The notes below the pieces were generated by a model, which saw only the letters and a program-made list of their open reading frames with translations, made no database searches and had not been told where the DNA came from. A DNA stretch of 9,979 bases from an uncultured Selenomonadales bacterium. GTDB taxonomy: Bacteria > Bacillota > Negativicutes > Selenomonadales > Selenomonadaceae. Shown here piece by piece: positions 1 to 7,060 of this stretch. Positions within the stretch are counted from its first letter, which is position 1; each line of letters begins with the position of its first letter. Location: NCBI GenBank assembly GCA_947165405.1, contig CAMVAG010000069.1, positions 1-9,979 of the forward strand. The letters are read 5' to 3'. The position numbers were made by a program, and so were the translations under genes.

Positions 1-753
1 GAAATTTTTGACGTGGGACTCAACGCGGCGAAGTTCAATTACAATTCCTTCGACGACCCGAATCGTTATCGCCCGTTTTATCTTTTGGTCATGGGGCGCG
101 ACGAGATTGTAAAAAATTTTTTGCGCAAGTTCAATGAGCGGCAGACTTTGCCGAACGATACGGGCTACTTGGTGTTGACGGAAAATTTGACGGAGACGCC
201 GAGCGACTTTTCCAACTTTGAACTTGGCGAGGTTGAAAATTTTTATTCGGACGACACTTTGGGCTTGGACAATCGCGTTAAAGAATTCGGCTTGGACAAT
301 TTCAACGAGGCAGCGTCGTTCATATTCACTTGGCAATACAATCCGCCGCTTGGAGCTTGCCCGCTTGACTTGTCGGAAGTCGATACGTCGGTTGAAATTT
401 TTTCGGTCGAGGGCGAAGAGTGGACGCCGCTTGAAAAAAATGATGTGCGCGTCTCTTTGCTCAAAGACGAAAGGCAATCGGGAATTTTTTTGGTGAAAGT
501 TTCGTTGACGCCCGAAAAATCTTTGGCGGAAGGAAAATTAAATTTCGTGCGGATAAAAGTCATGCCGAAAGATTTCGGATACAAATTGCCGGCTTGGGTT
601 GAGCTTTGGAGCGTGAACGTCGACGGCGCGACAAAAATTTTCGACGGCTCAAAGACTTTGAACTTAACGAGGATTCTCGGCTCGCTGAAGGATTCAATTT
701 TCGCAACGTCGAGACCCGCGCTCATGCAAATAAATTTCGTCGTGACACCTTGA
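1..753 (+). CDS. C-terminal part of an unrecognised protein (5' end outside window)
   Basis: The reading frame is open from the first base of the window (E-I-F-D, then a GTG at 13) and ends at TGA 751-753, so about 250 residues of a longer protein are visible. The GTG at 13 has no ribosome-binding site visible in the few bases before it and reads as an internal valine. The visible part starts with a stretch containing RPFYLLVMGRDEIV, a hydrophobic strand followed by a helix. The rest is mixed, acidic and soluble-looking with many beta-like segments and no clear membrane span. The RPFY-hydrophobic-G pattern vaguely recalls C-terminal regions of some large von Willebrand factor A-type proteins of Firmicutes, but I cannot confirm that. 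No catalytic motif is seen. The gene ends at a strong bidirectional terminator, so it belongs to a transcription unit that begins to the left and is separate from the genes that follow. Confidence 0.75.
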   Translation, partial: EIFDVGLNAAKFNYNSFDDPNRYRPFYLLVMGRDEIVKNFLRKFNERQTLPNDTGYLVLTENLTETPSDFSNFELGEVENFYSDDTLGLDNRVKEFGLDNFNEAASFIFTWQYNPPLGACPLDLSEVDTSVEIFSVEGEEWTPLEKNDVRVSLLKDERQSGIFLVKVSLTPEKSLAEGKLNFVRIKVMPKDFGYKLPAWVELWSVNVDGATKIFDGSKTLNLTRILGSLKDSIFATSRPALMQINFVVTP

Positions 754-756
754 AAC

Positions 757-795
757 AAAAAACCTCCTGACTTTTCGCAAGCTCGGAGGTTTTTT
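757..795. terminator. Bidirectional intrinsic terminator between convergent genes
   Basis: The arm AAAAAACCTCC (757-767) pairs perfectly with GGAGGTTTTTT (785-795), and a small inner CTT/AAG stem can form in the loop. The stem's A-run and T-run give a T-tract on whichever strand is transcribed. It lies 3 bases after the stop of the rightward gene and 4 bases beyond the stop of the leftward gene, so it can end both transcripts. Confidence 0.9.
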
Positions 796-799
796 ATTT

Positions 800-1009
800 T
801 TACTTGTCGATGTTCGCCGCTTTAAAAAGTTCGGCGATTTTGACATTGTCGGACGGATTTTTCTCTTGTAAAAATTTTATCAAGTTGATTACGCGGTCAA
901 GTGCCTCAACGTCGTCATAAATTTGAAAAAAAATGTCGTCGTGATGAGCTTCCATTGTCCTCTCATGTTGAATCGTTTCAAGTTGCTTAAGCAATTCCGT
1001 TATCGTCAC
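800..1009 (-). CDS. Small hypothetical protein (69 residues)
   Basis: This is a short leftward gene of unknown function. Translated from GTG at 1009 it reads MTITELLKQLETIQHERT..., ends ...AELFKAANIDK and stops with TAA (800-802). It is charged, Leu/Ile-rich and looks almost wholly alpha-helical, with no Cys pairs, no membrane segment and no signal peptide. The start was chosen because AAGGAG (complement of 1017-1022, within GGAAAGGAG) sits 7 bases upstream of this GTG. A longer form from TTG at 1027 would begin inside or before that ribosome-binding site and has no site of its own. Good RBS, clean terminator and sensible composition argue that it is real. It stands alone between a convergent neighbour and a divergent symporter gene, so context gives no clear role. 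Confidence 0.7.
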   Translation of the reverse strand: MTITELLKQLETIQHERTMEAHHDDIFFQIYDDVEALDRVINLIKFLQEKNPSDNVKIAELFKAANIDK

Positions 1010-1016
1010 GAGGATT

Positions 1017-1022
1017 CTCCTT
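1017..1022 (-). promoter_or_regulatory. Ribosome-binding site that fixes the start of the small leftward gene
   Basis: Read on the minus strand this is AAGGAG, inside the longer purine run GGAAAGGAG, followed by 7 bases (AATCCTC) and GTG. It decides for the GTG at 1009 over the TTG at 1027. Confidence 0.75.
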
Positions 1023-1059
1023 TCCAAAAAAATTTTCTTTTCGAATGTGACTTGCGCAG

Positions 1060-1087
1060 TTGATTAGCCGAAAATTTTTGCTAAACT
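1060..1087 (+). promoter_or_regulatory. Possible promoter of the symporter gene
   Basis: TTGATT (1060-1065) and TAAACT (1082-1087) are separated by 16 bases, and TG at 1079-1080 forms an extended -10 (TGCTAAACT). Each hexamer matches the sigma-70/A consensus at 4 of 6 positions. The predicted start near 1093 would leave a leader of about 20 bases that just includes the ribosome-binding site. It is the best candidate in the divergent gap, but a weak one. I found no convincing promoter for the leftward gene in the same gap. Confidence 0.4.
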
Positions 1088-1112
1088 GTAACACAGAAGG
1101 AGGCAGATTTCA

Positions 1113-2660
1113 ATGCAAGATAAAAGTTCTGAAGCAAAAAAAATTAAAGAAGCCGAACAAGCCTTTGACCGACGACGGCGAACATTCGGCTTGATTTTCG
1201 GGCCTCTGCTCGCGATTGCGGTAATGTTGACGCCGATTGACGCCTTGACTTTGGAGGCGCACAAACTTTTGGCAATCATGGTTTTGGTTGCGCTCTGGTG
1301 GATTACAGAACCCGTTCCGATTCCCGTAACCTCATTGCTCGGCCCGACCTTAGCCGTAATTACCGGCGCAATGCCTGTGGGCGCGGCTTTTTCCGCTTTT
1401 TCCAACTCAATGATATTTTTGTTCATGGGCGGATTCATTTTGGCAAAGGCAATGATGATGCACGGGCTCGATAAACGCTTTGCCTATTGGTTGCTGTCGC
1501 GAAGTTGGGTCGGTTCCAATCCTCGAAGAATTTTTTTGGCAATCGGACTTGCAACGGCTCTTTGTTCGGGCTGGGTAAGCAATACTGCAACGGCTGCAAT
1601 GATGTTCCCGATTTGCTTGGGGCTTTTGAATTCGATTAAAGACATGATGGCGGCGAACGGTCGCGAAATCGATTTATCCGAATACAAATACGCAACGGGC
1701 TTGATGTTAATGACGGCTTATTCCGCGTCAATCGGCGGCGTCTTGACTCCGATAGGCACGCCTCCAAATTTAATCATGCTCGGCTTTTTGGATTCAATGC
1801 AAAACATTCACATTTCCTTTTTCGAGTGGATGATTTGGGGCTTTATCGCAATGGTTTTGTATTTTATAATCGCATATATCGTTTTGTCGAAAATGTTCCC
1901 GCCCGACGTTGATAAAATCGACGGCGCGGAAGAATTCATACGTGCAAAAATAAATGAACTCGGCTCTTGGACGCGGGCGCAAAAAAATACTCTGTGCGCG
2001 TTCATAGTGGCGGTCGTGCTTTGGATAACTCCCGGTTTTTTGAATATTTTCTTGGGCGCGACGAGTCCGATTTTAAAAATGTACAATATTCTTTTCCCCG
2101 AAGCAATAGCGGCTATGGCGGGCGCGTTGTTGCTTTTTATTTTGCCCGTGAACTTTTCCAAACGCGAATTTACAATCACTTGGAAGGAAGCCTCTGCCGG
2201 AATTGAATGGGGCACGTTGATTTTATTCGGCGGCGGCTTGGCAATGGGCGGCATGATGTACAAGACAGGTCTTTCGCAGTGGCTCGGCGATTTAATCGTC
2301 AATGCAATGGGCGGCACGGCGTCTCAAGTCGTTTTGGTCGCGATATTCTCGGTCTTGGCTCTGCTTTTGTCGGAATTGACTTCGCACACGGCGGCAACGA
2401 ATATGATCGGACCTTTGGCGATAACGATTGCGGTTTCTGCGGGCTTAAGTCCCGTTCCGGTTTCAGTCGGTATCGCGTTGAGTGCCTCGCTCGGATTTAT
2501 GTTGCCCGTTTCCACTCCTCCAAACGCGATTGTTTACGCCTCAGGTTACGTTCCGATTACCAAGATGATTAAGACGGGCGTTTACATTGATTTTATCGGG
2601 ATTGCCTTCGTCACGATTCCGCTCGCAGTTTTGCTCGTCGGTATGATTGTCGGCGGCTGA
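1113..2660 (+). CDS. DASS/SLC13-family sodium-coupled anion (dicarboxylate-type) symporter
   Basis: This 515-residue polytopic inner-membrane protein should couple sodium entry to uptake of a divalent anion such as succinate, malate or another C4-dicarboxylate; sulfate-type substrates are possible. Family hallmarks are seen in both inverted-repeat halves. SNTATA (156-161) and TPIGTPPN (212-219) lie in the first, SHTAATN (424-430) and LPVSTPPN (464-471) in the second. These are the hairpin tip and sodium/substrate loops known from VcINDY. An early WWITEPVPIPVT (62-73) is also typical. Length fits the family. A short charged cytosolic tail (1-23) precedes the first membrane span. AAGGAGG at 1097-1103 lies 9 bases before ATG, fixing the start. 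The second tip motif reads SHT rather than the usual SNT. The gene is probably monocistronic: a hairpin with T-run follows the stop. Family assignment is firm; substrate is not. Confidence 0.93.
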   Translation: MQDKSSEAKKIKEAEQAFDRRRRTFGLIFGPLLAIAVMLTPIDALTLEAHKLLAIMVLVALWWITEPVPIPVTSLLGPTLAVITGAMPVGAAFSAFSNSMIFLFMGGFILAKAMMMHGLDKRFAYWLLSRSWVGSNPRRIFLAIGLATALCSGWVSNTATAAMMFPICLGLLNSIKDMMAANGREIDLSEYKYATGLMLMTAYSASIGGVLTPIGTPPNLIMLGFLDSMQNIHISFFEWMIWGFIAMVLYFIIAYIVLSKMFPPDVDKIDGAEEFIRAKINELGSWTRAQKNTLCAFIVAVVLWITPGFLNIFLGATSPILKMYNILFPEAIAAMAGALLLFILPVNFSKREFTITWKEASAGIEWGTLILFGGGLAMGGMMYKTGLSQWLGDLIVNAMGGTASQVVLVAIFSVLALLLSELTSHTAATNMIGPLAITIAVSAGLSPVPVSVGIALSASLGFMLPVSTPPNAIVYASGYVPITKMIKTGVYIDFIGIAFVTIPLAVLLVGMIVGG

Positions 2661-2661
2661 A

Positions 2662-2690
2662 TTGACACAGGAAACTTTGCAAGATAAAAT
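2662..2690 (+). promoter_or_regulatory. Strong sigma-70/A-type promoter of the surface-glycan operon
   Basis: TTGACA (2662-2667) is a perfect -35. TAAAAT (2685-2690) matches the -10 consensus at 5 of 6 positions, and the spacer is exactly 17 bases. It begins one base after the symporter stop codon. Transcription would begin near 2697, about 47 bases before the ATG at 2744, inside the left arm of the hairpin at 2694-2720. It is the best promoter in the window and the only good one ahead of the sulfatase-fold and glycosyltransferase genes. Confidence 0.75.
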
Positions 2691-2693
2691 AAA

Positions 2694-2729
2694 TTCACTC
2701 TTCCGCTGTTGAGGAGTGAAATTTTTTTT
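2694..2729 (+). terminator. Hairpin plus T-run after the symporter gene, overlapping the next gene's leader
   Basis: TTCACTCTTC (2694-2703) pairs with GAGGAGTGAA (2711-2720) over 10 base pairs including one G-T. The loop is 7 bases, and A followed by eight T comes after. It has the form of an intrinsic terminator for the symporter transcript. The -10 of the downstream promoter ends 4 bases before the stem, so transcripts from that promoter would start within the stem and carry most of it at their extreme 5' end. Confidence 0.75.
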
Positions 2730-2743
2730 GCAAAGGATTCTTC

Positions 2744-4588
2744 ATGTCGGACACGAAAAAATTTTTGGCTTACGCAACATTGTATTATTATCTCGGCGAA
2801 GTGTTTTACATTGACATTGGTCAACCCGCCGCGCCGCAATATTTTTTGCCACCGATACCCGTGACAATCGCGCTGTTGTGGCTGATTCAATTCGCCTCGT
2901 CGACAGAAATTTTCAATCGTCGACACCTGCCGAATCTTTTGACGGGCGTCGCGTGGCTCGTTATGTTCCCGCTGCTTTACACGTGGACTTATCAACGGCA
3001 ATGGTTCATGTCGCTGATTTATTACGACTTCGCGGTCGGCACGGCGATTTTTATTTTCTTGACAAGCGCGCTGATAATTTTTCGTTCGCCGTTGATAAAT
3101 TCCGCGCTGAATTTTTTGTTTTGGCTGATACCGCTTGTCGAATTGATTTACTATTGCATGACGTGGCATTGTTTGTCGCCGGCGTCGCTCATGGCGATTT
3201 ACTTGACGAATTGGCACGAGGCAGGCGAATTTATCCGGGCAATGATCGGCTTGCCGACCGCCGCAATAATTTTTTTGGCGATTGGATTTTTTTTGCGGCT
3301 TGCTTATAAATCTCACGAGAAATTTTTACGACGATTGACTTTCGACACGGAACGAATTGCCGCCGCTGCGATTGCATTAATTTTAAGTTTCGCCGCGCTG
3401 ATTTTTTACATGCCGCAAACTTCAATGGCGGGCTTGTATAAAACCGTGACCGATTACGTCGCTCAAACTCAACTTTACAATCAAAACCGCGAGGCTCGTC
3501 TTGCCGATTTAAAAATTTCTGCGGAAAATAATTTGAACGGCACGATTATTTTGGTTATCGGCGAATCGGCAAGCCGCGACTACATGCACGCTTACAATCC
3601 GAATTTTTTTAACGACACGCCTTGGCTTGAATTTCAATTAGGAATTAGGAATGAGGAATTAGGAATTATTCCCGACGACGCAAAAATTAATCCCGATTAT
3701 AAAATTACGGAAGACAACACTCCAAGCTTGACGCCCGCCCGGGGAAAGTTTATTATCTTCAAAAATGTTTACGCCTCGTGGACGCAGACCGTTCCCGTTT
3801 TGCAACGCGCCTTGACCGAACAAAGCCAATACAACGACAAAGAATTTTTCGAATCGGTTTCAATAATCGACGCGGCGCGCAAGGCGGGCTACAAAACTTT
3901 TTGGTTCAGCAATCAGGGACGCTACGGCGAATTCGACAGCGCGATAACTCTCGTTGCGAAGACCGCCGACGTTTCCGAATGGACGGACGATACTTTTGAT
4001 TTTTCGGAGCTTGAGGACGAAGTTCTTTTGAAATTTTTTGAGCGCGTCGACCCGAACGAAAAAAATTTTATCGTCTTCCACCTCATGGGCAGCCACATTT
4101 ACTACAACAGCCGTTATCCGCGAAGTTTTAAAAAGTGGGTGACCAAAGACGGCACGGGCATGATGCTTGCCGCGCCGAGCTACGCAAATTCGATTCTCTA
4201 CACCGATTTTGTCTTGTCGAAGATTTTTGATTACGCGAAAGACAATTTGAACTTGCAGGCGATGATTTATTTTTCAGACCACGGCGAGGACTTGGAAATT
4301 TCTCATAACCCCGACGTGTTCCGATTTGAGATGTTGCGTATCCCGATGTTCATTTATCTTTCGCCCGACTATGAAAAATTTTTTCCGGAAAAAGTTTCGA
4401 CGCTTGAGAATCATCGCGAAAAATATTTTACAAACGATATGTTTTATGATACCTTTTGCGGGTTGATAAACGCGAAGTCCAATCGCTACGACGCGGGACA
4501 AGATTTTTCTTCCGCCGAATACAGATTCACCCGTGAAACTTTGACAACCATGCTCGGTCAACACAAGCTCACGGAAGACAAGGAATGA
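2744..4588 (+). CDS. Membrane sulfatase-fold phosphoethanolamine-transferase-like enzyme
   Basis: This 614-residue inner-membrane enzyme has its catalytic domain outside. It is related to EptA/EptC/CptA enzymes that move phosphoethanolamine (or another phosphoalcohol) from a phospholipid to a glycan or lipid A-type acceptor. Several hydrophobic segments lie between about 10 and 225 (37-51, 66-80, 97-113, 121-140, 168-186, 205-222), followed by the alkaline-phosphatase-fold domain. Visible active-site parts are GESASRDYMHAY (273-284, metal ligand E274) and SWTQTVPVL (345-353, with T347 or T349 as likely nucleophile). Further ones are HLMGSH (446-451) and FSDHGED (510-516, metal ligands D512 and H513), with H521 possibly also a ligand. 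AAAGGA at 2732-2737 precedes ATG. About 35 residues (roughly 299-334) look inserted between E274 and the nucleophile, and contain a heptanucleotide tandem repeat. The next gene starts 4 bases after the stop, so they are co-transcribed. An LTA-synthase-like or other phosphotransferase role is the alternative. Confidence 0.85.
   Translation: MSDTKKFLAYATLYYYLGEVFYIDIGQPAAPQYFLPPIPVTIALLWLIQFASSTEIFNRRHLPNLLTGVAWLVMFPLLYTWTYQRQWFMSLIYYDFAVGTAIFIFLTSALIIFRSPLINSALNFLFWLIPLVELIYYCMTWHCLSPASLMAIYLTNWHEAGEFIRAMIGLPTAAIIFLAIGFFLRLAYKSHEKFLRRLTFDTERIAAAAIALILSFAALIFYMPQTSMAGLYKTVTDYVAQTQLYNQNREARLADLKISAENNLNGTIILVIGESASRDYMHAYNPNFFNDTPWLEFQLGIRNEELGIIPDDAKINPDYKITEDNTPSLTPARGKFIIFKNVYASWTQTVPVLQRALTEQSQYNDKEFFESVSIIDAARKAGYKTFWFSNQGRYGEFDSAITLVAKTADVSEWTDDTFDFSELEDEVLLKFFERVDPNEKNFIVFHLMGSHIYYNSRYPRSFKKWVTKDGTGMMLAAPSYANSILYTDFVLSKIFDYAKDNLNLQAMIYFSDHGEDLEISHNPDVFRFEMLRIPMFIYLSPDYEKFFPEKVSTLENHREKYFTNDMFYDTFCGLINAKSNRYDAGQDFSSAEYRFTRETLTTMLGQHKLTEDKE
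3641..3668 (+). repeat. Heptanucleotide tandem repeat inside the sulfatase-fold gene
   Basis: There are four consecutive 7-base units: GGAATTA, GGAATGA, GGAATTA, GGAATTA, preceded by a partial unit AATTA (3636-3640). They translate in frame as part of QLGIRNEELGII. Seven is not a multiple of three, so gain or loss of one unit would shift the frame and truncate the enzyme before its nucleophile threonine. Confidence 0.9.
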
Positions 4589-4592
4589 TTTA

Positions 4593-5819
4593 ATGATTCA
4601 TGTTTGTTTTTCGATTCACGACGCGACAGGGAATTACTCAAAATTTTTAGGCACGGCGATTCTTTCTCTGCTTGACAATTTAAATCCGCCTTCACGCTCA
4701 ATCACTGTCCATATCCTGCACGACAACACTTTGACTGCCGACAATCGCGATAAATTTTCTTACATTGCCGGTTGTTACAATCAGCGCGTGAAATTTTATA
4801 ATCTTTCCGAGCGTTGCCCCGATAAAATCGCCGAGATAAATAATCTTTTCCCGAAAGCCACCAATGAACGTTTCAATAGTGCCATGTTTTATCGATTATT
4901 TATTCCGAAACTTCTTCCCGACGAAAAAAAGGCGATTTATCTTGACGCGGATATTATCGTCAATCTTGACATCACGGAGCTTTGGCAGACAGATTTGGGA
5001 AATCATCCTCTTGCTGTCGTTTTGGAAGTAACCAATGAAATAATTCCCGCAGAACGTTCCAAAATGGTTGCCGAAGGGTTTGTTAAAGGAGAAAACTATT
5101 TTAATTCGGGCGTTTTATTGATGAATCTGGAAGTTTTGCGCGAGGAAGAAGAAAACATAAACGCCGGCATAAAATTCAGAAGCAAACATCCCGAATGGTG
5201 GCTTTATGATCAAGAAGTTTTGAATTATTGTTTTGAGACACGAACTTTTGCATTGCCTTTAAAATTCAATAACATGATTAAAGAGAGGCGCAAACAGGGA
5301 AATTTTTTTGTTGGTGAGGAAATTTATCATTACGCGGGCGACAAATTGGGTTTGGGAATTGATATGAGCGACCCTTTCAATCGTTTGTGGTGGAGTTACT
5401 TCATCAAGACGCCGTGGTTTGGTGTCGATACGGTGAGTAATATAATCAAAACCTTTGAGGAACTCGACATTGCTCGTGAAAATTCAATTTGGAAAATTTC
5501 TTCCGATACGGCTGGCAAAGTTCGTGCTTTTGTTGTCGACGAGGAAAATGCTGACCGCTTGGAGAAACATTTTTCTGTTCGTGACGAGGAAGAAATTTTT
5601 ATAATCGACCCCGAAGTCGAGGAAAGTTTCTCTGAATTAATCGACTCAATGGACGCGGCGAAAGATAAAAAAATTTTTTTCATAGGGATTCCTGACTTTG
5701 CTCCAAAATTGAAGAGAAACGGTTTTATCGGCGGCAAAGATTTCATTGACGTTTCCGATTTTTATTCTCCCGCGTGGATGATTCGCGCCAACTCTTACAA
5801 TTTAATCGCGACGTTGTAA
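4593..5819 (+). CDS. GT8-family glycosyltransferase with a C-terminal extension
   Basis: This 408-residue cytosolic transferase probably adds a galactose- or glucose-type sugar from a nucleotide sugar to a growing surface glycan, with retention of configuration as is usual in GT8 (LgtC/WaaJ/glycogenin relatives). Visible marks are an N-terminal strand VCFSIHD (4-10) and the DxD metal/nucleotide site YLDADIIVN (116-124). NSGVLLMN (171-178), DQEVLN (206-211) and HYAGDK (246-251, the family's H-x-x-G-x-K site) follow. The GT8 domain ends near 275-290. The remaining 120 or so residues alternate short hydrophobic strands (AFVVDEE, IFIID, KKIFFIGIP) with helices, like a small Rossmann-type domain. 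ATG lies 4 bases after the previous stop, with AAGGA in that gene's last codons 8 bases upstream, so translation is probably coupled. The next gene starts 23 bases downstream. Donor and acceptor sugars cannot be read from sequence. Confidence 0.9.
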   Translation: MIHVCFSIHDATGNYSKFLGTAILSLLDNLNPPSRSITVHILHDNTLTADNRDKFSYIAGCYNQRVKFYNLSERCPDKIAEINNLFPKATNERFNSAMFYRLFIPKLLPDEKKAIYLDADIIVNLDITELWQTDLGNHPLAVVLEVTNEIIPAERSKMVAEGFVKGENYFNSGVLLMNLEVLREEEENINAGIKFRSKHPEWWLYDQEVLNYCFETRTFALPLKFNNMIKERRKQGNFFVGEEIYHYAGDKLGLGIDMSDPFNRLWWSYFIKTPWFGVDTVSNIIKTFEELDIARENSIWKISSDTAGKVRAFVVDEENADRLEKHFSVRDEEEIFIIDPEVEESFSELIDSMDAAKDKKIFFIGIPDFAPKLKRNGFIGGKDFIDVSDFYSPAWMIRANSYNLIATL

Positions 5820-5842
5820 ATTTTTTTAAGAGAGTGATTTAC

Positions 5843-7060
5843 TTGAGGATTTATCTTTCCCCTCAAAAAAAATATGATTACGCCGTGTCGGTGATTATCC
5901 CGCTGTATAACGCCGAAAAATATATCGCCGAATGCTTGGACAGCCTTTTGATTCAGACGTTGCAAGATTTCGAGGTTATCGTCGTCGACGATTGCTCAAC
6001 CGACTCAAGCGTTAAAGTTGTCGAAAGTTATGCGGAAAAATTCGACGGGCGGCTTCGGCTTGTTCACACGGAAAAAAGTTTGAGCGGCGCGGGCATTTCT
6101 CGAAATATCGGCATGAAACTTGCTCGCGGTGAGTTTATTCAATTTATTGATGCCGATGATTTTATTTTGGGCACGGCTTTGGAGACTCTTTACAATGCGG
6201 CAACGAAACACACTGCCGACGTTGTTTATACAAGCTCTTACTATCGCTTGAACGCGCCGAATGATATTTTTGTTTACAGGGACGGCTTCAGCAAAGATTT
6301 GCTCCGAAAAAACAAGGAAGTCAAACAGTTTTTCAAATTCGACAAGACGCAGGAAAATCTCAATCGACTCTTGCTTGCACCGGGCGAAGGAGAATTTCAT
6401 TCCTCGTGTACAAAGCTTTATCGAAGAGATTTTTTGATTAAAAATAAAATTTTCTTCCCGACTTTGCCGCATTCGGAAGATTTTCTCTTTGTCGTAAATG
6501 TCTATTGCCACGCGAAAAGGTTTTTGCATATTCCGACGCCGCTCTATTTTTACAGGCGCTACAACGATTCAATTCTGCGGAAGGTACGCCCGCCTGAGGA
6601 ACAGCTTTTGCATTGGGGTTCGGCTTTTGTTGATTTCATTGAGACTTTGTATGACTTGGAGCAGAACAACGAAGTTTTGGCGGAAAATCCTCTGTACGGT
6701 TTGGCGGTTTTGAGAAACAATTTGAATTGGCGACTCAATCGGACTGCCGAAGCTCGAAAAACACTCGGCGAAGAAAATATTTACAAAAGTTTGCATAAAG
6801 AGCTTGTGAAAAATTCTTCCGATTCGTCGGCGATGTTGCTGCCGTTCTTTTTTGCAAGTATTGCAAGTATTGATTCGGAAATAAAAGCCAAAAACTACAG
6901 CTCCGGCATAGTCAATAAATTCAAACGACATTTCACCGCCCGATTGGATATTAAGTTGACACAACGGACGCGGGCGATTTTCAAATCGTTTCCGTTTCCG
7001 ACGACAAAGCTGCAGTGCAGAAGCCCGCTTGGTTTCAAAAGGGCGGTATCGGCTATGTGA
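5843..7060 (+). CDS. GT2-family glycosyltransferase, frameshifted before its C-terminal module
   Basis: This is an inverting-type GT-A glycosyltransferase of the operon. From TTG at 5843 the product has 405 residues: VSVIIPLYNAEKYIAECLDSL (split: VSVIIPLYN, 15-23), VVDDCSTDSS (47-56, nucleotide site), FIDADDF (101-107, DxD metal site) and HSEDFLF (210-216, probable catalytic ED), then a helical middle region. The frame can be extended to GTG 5774, but that would overlap the GT8 gene by 46 bases. The TTG is preferred because its upstream bases (AAGAGAGTGATTTAC) align with the AAGGAGTGATTAA before the sibling starts at 7418 and 9917. Against the sibling gene, one base is missing at 6959-6965. 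The last 32 residues (from QRTRAIFK) are therefore out-of-frame and stop at TGA 7058-7060. Without that deletion the protein would be 499 residues and end at 7341. The catalytic domain is intact, so the short form may still work. Confidence 0.82.
   Translation: MRIYLSPQKKYDYAVSVIIPLYNAEKYIAECLDSLLIQTLQDFEVIVVDDCSTDSSVKVVESYAEKFDGRLRLVHTEKSLSGAGISRNIGMKLARGEFIQFIDADDFILGTALETLYNAATKHTADVVYTSSYYRLNAPNDIFVYRDGFSKDLLRKNKEVKQFFKFDKTQENLNRLLLAPGEGEFHSSCTKLYRRDFLIKNKIFFPTLPHSEDFLFVVNVYCHAKRFLHIPTPLYFYRRYNDSILRKVRPPEEQLLHWGSAFVDFIETLYDLEQNNEVLAENPLYGLAVLRNNLNWRLNRTAEARKTLGEENIYKSLHKELVKNSSDSSAMLLPFFFASIASIDSEIKAKNYSSGIVNKFKRHFTARLDIKLTQRTRAIFKSFPFPTTKLQCRSPLGFKRAVSAM
6854..6871 (+). repeat. Perfect 9-base tandem duplication in the frameshifted GT2 gene
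   Basis: GCAAGTATT occurs twice in a row (6854-6862, 6863-6871) and encodes A-S-I-A-S-I. The sibling gene has no doubling here (FTFVDEE against ASIASIDSE), so three residues were added by a small duplication that keeps the frame. Confidence 0.85.

Noticed and set aside
243..758. Leftward open frame of 171 codons opposite the first gene
   Set aside because: Ser/Lys-rich shadow of the rightward gene, runs through its stop and has no supporting ribosome-binding site.
1010..1027. TTG start at 1027 for the small leftward gene
   Set aside because: The AAGGAG at 1017-1022 would lie inside the coding region, and nothing resembling a ribosome-binding site precedes the TTG.
1808..2317. Leftward open frame inside the symporter gene
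   Set aside because: The symporter frame has strong family motifs throughout this stretch; the antisense product has no recognisable features.
2582..3316. Long leftward open frame (244 codons) antisense to the symporter end and sulfatase-fold gene
   Set aside because: Its product is very rich in Arg, Gln and Lys without domain character. It is antisense to well-supported genes and crosses their promoter and terminator; it is a by-product of codon bias.
3641..3668. CRISPR-like or regulatory iteron reading of the heptamer array
   Set aside because: Units are only 7 bases, directly adjacent with no spacers, and lie inside a translated gene with no replication or cas genes nearby.
5774..5842. 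Upstream GTG start for the first GT2 gene
   Set aside because: It would overlap the GT8 gene by 46 bases and add residues with no counterpart in the sibling proteins. The TTG at 5843 has an upstream region that aligns with the sibling ribosome-binding sites.
6955..7058. Programmed -1 ribosomal frameshift joining the GT2 domain to its C-terminal module
   Set aside because: The two frames overlap without a stop only from 6955 to 7057, and I find no X-XXY-YYZ slippery heptamer there. The one-base change in offset to the sibling copy is a simpler explanation.
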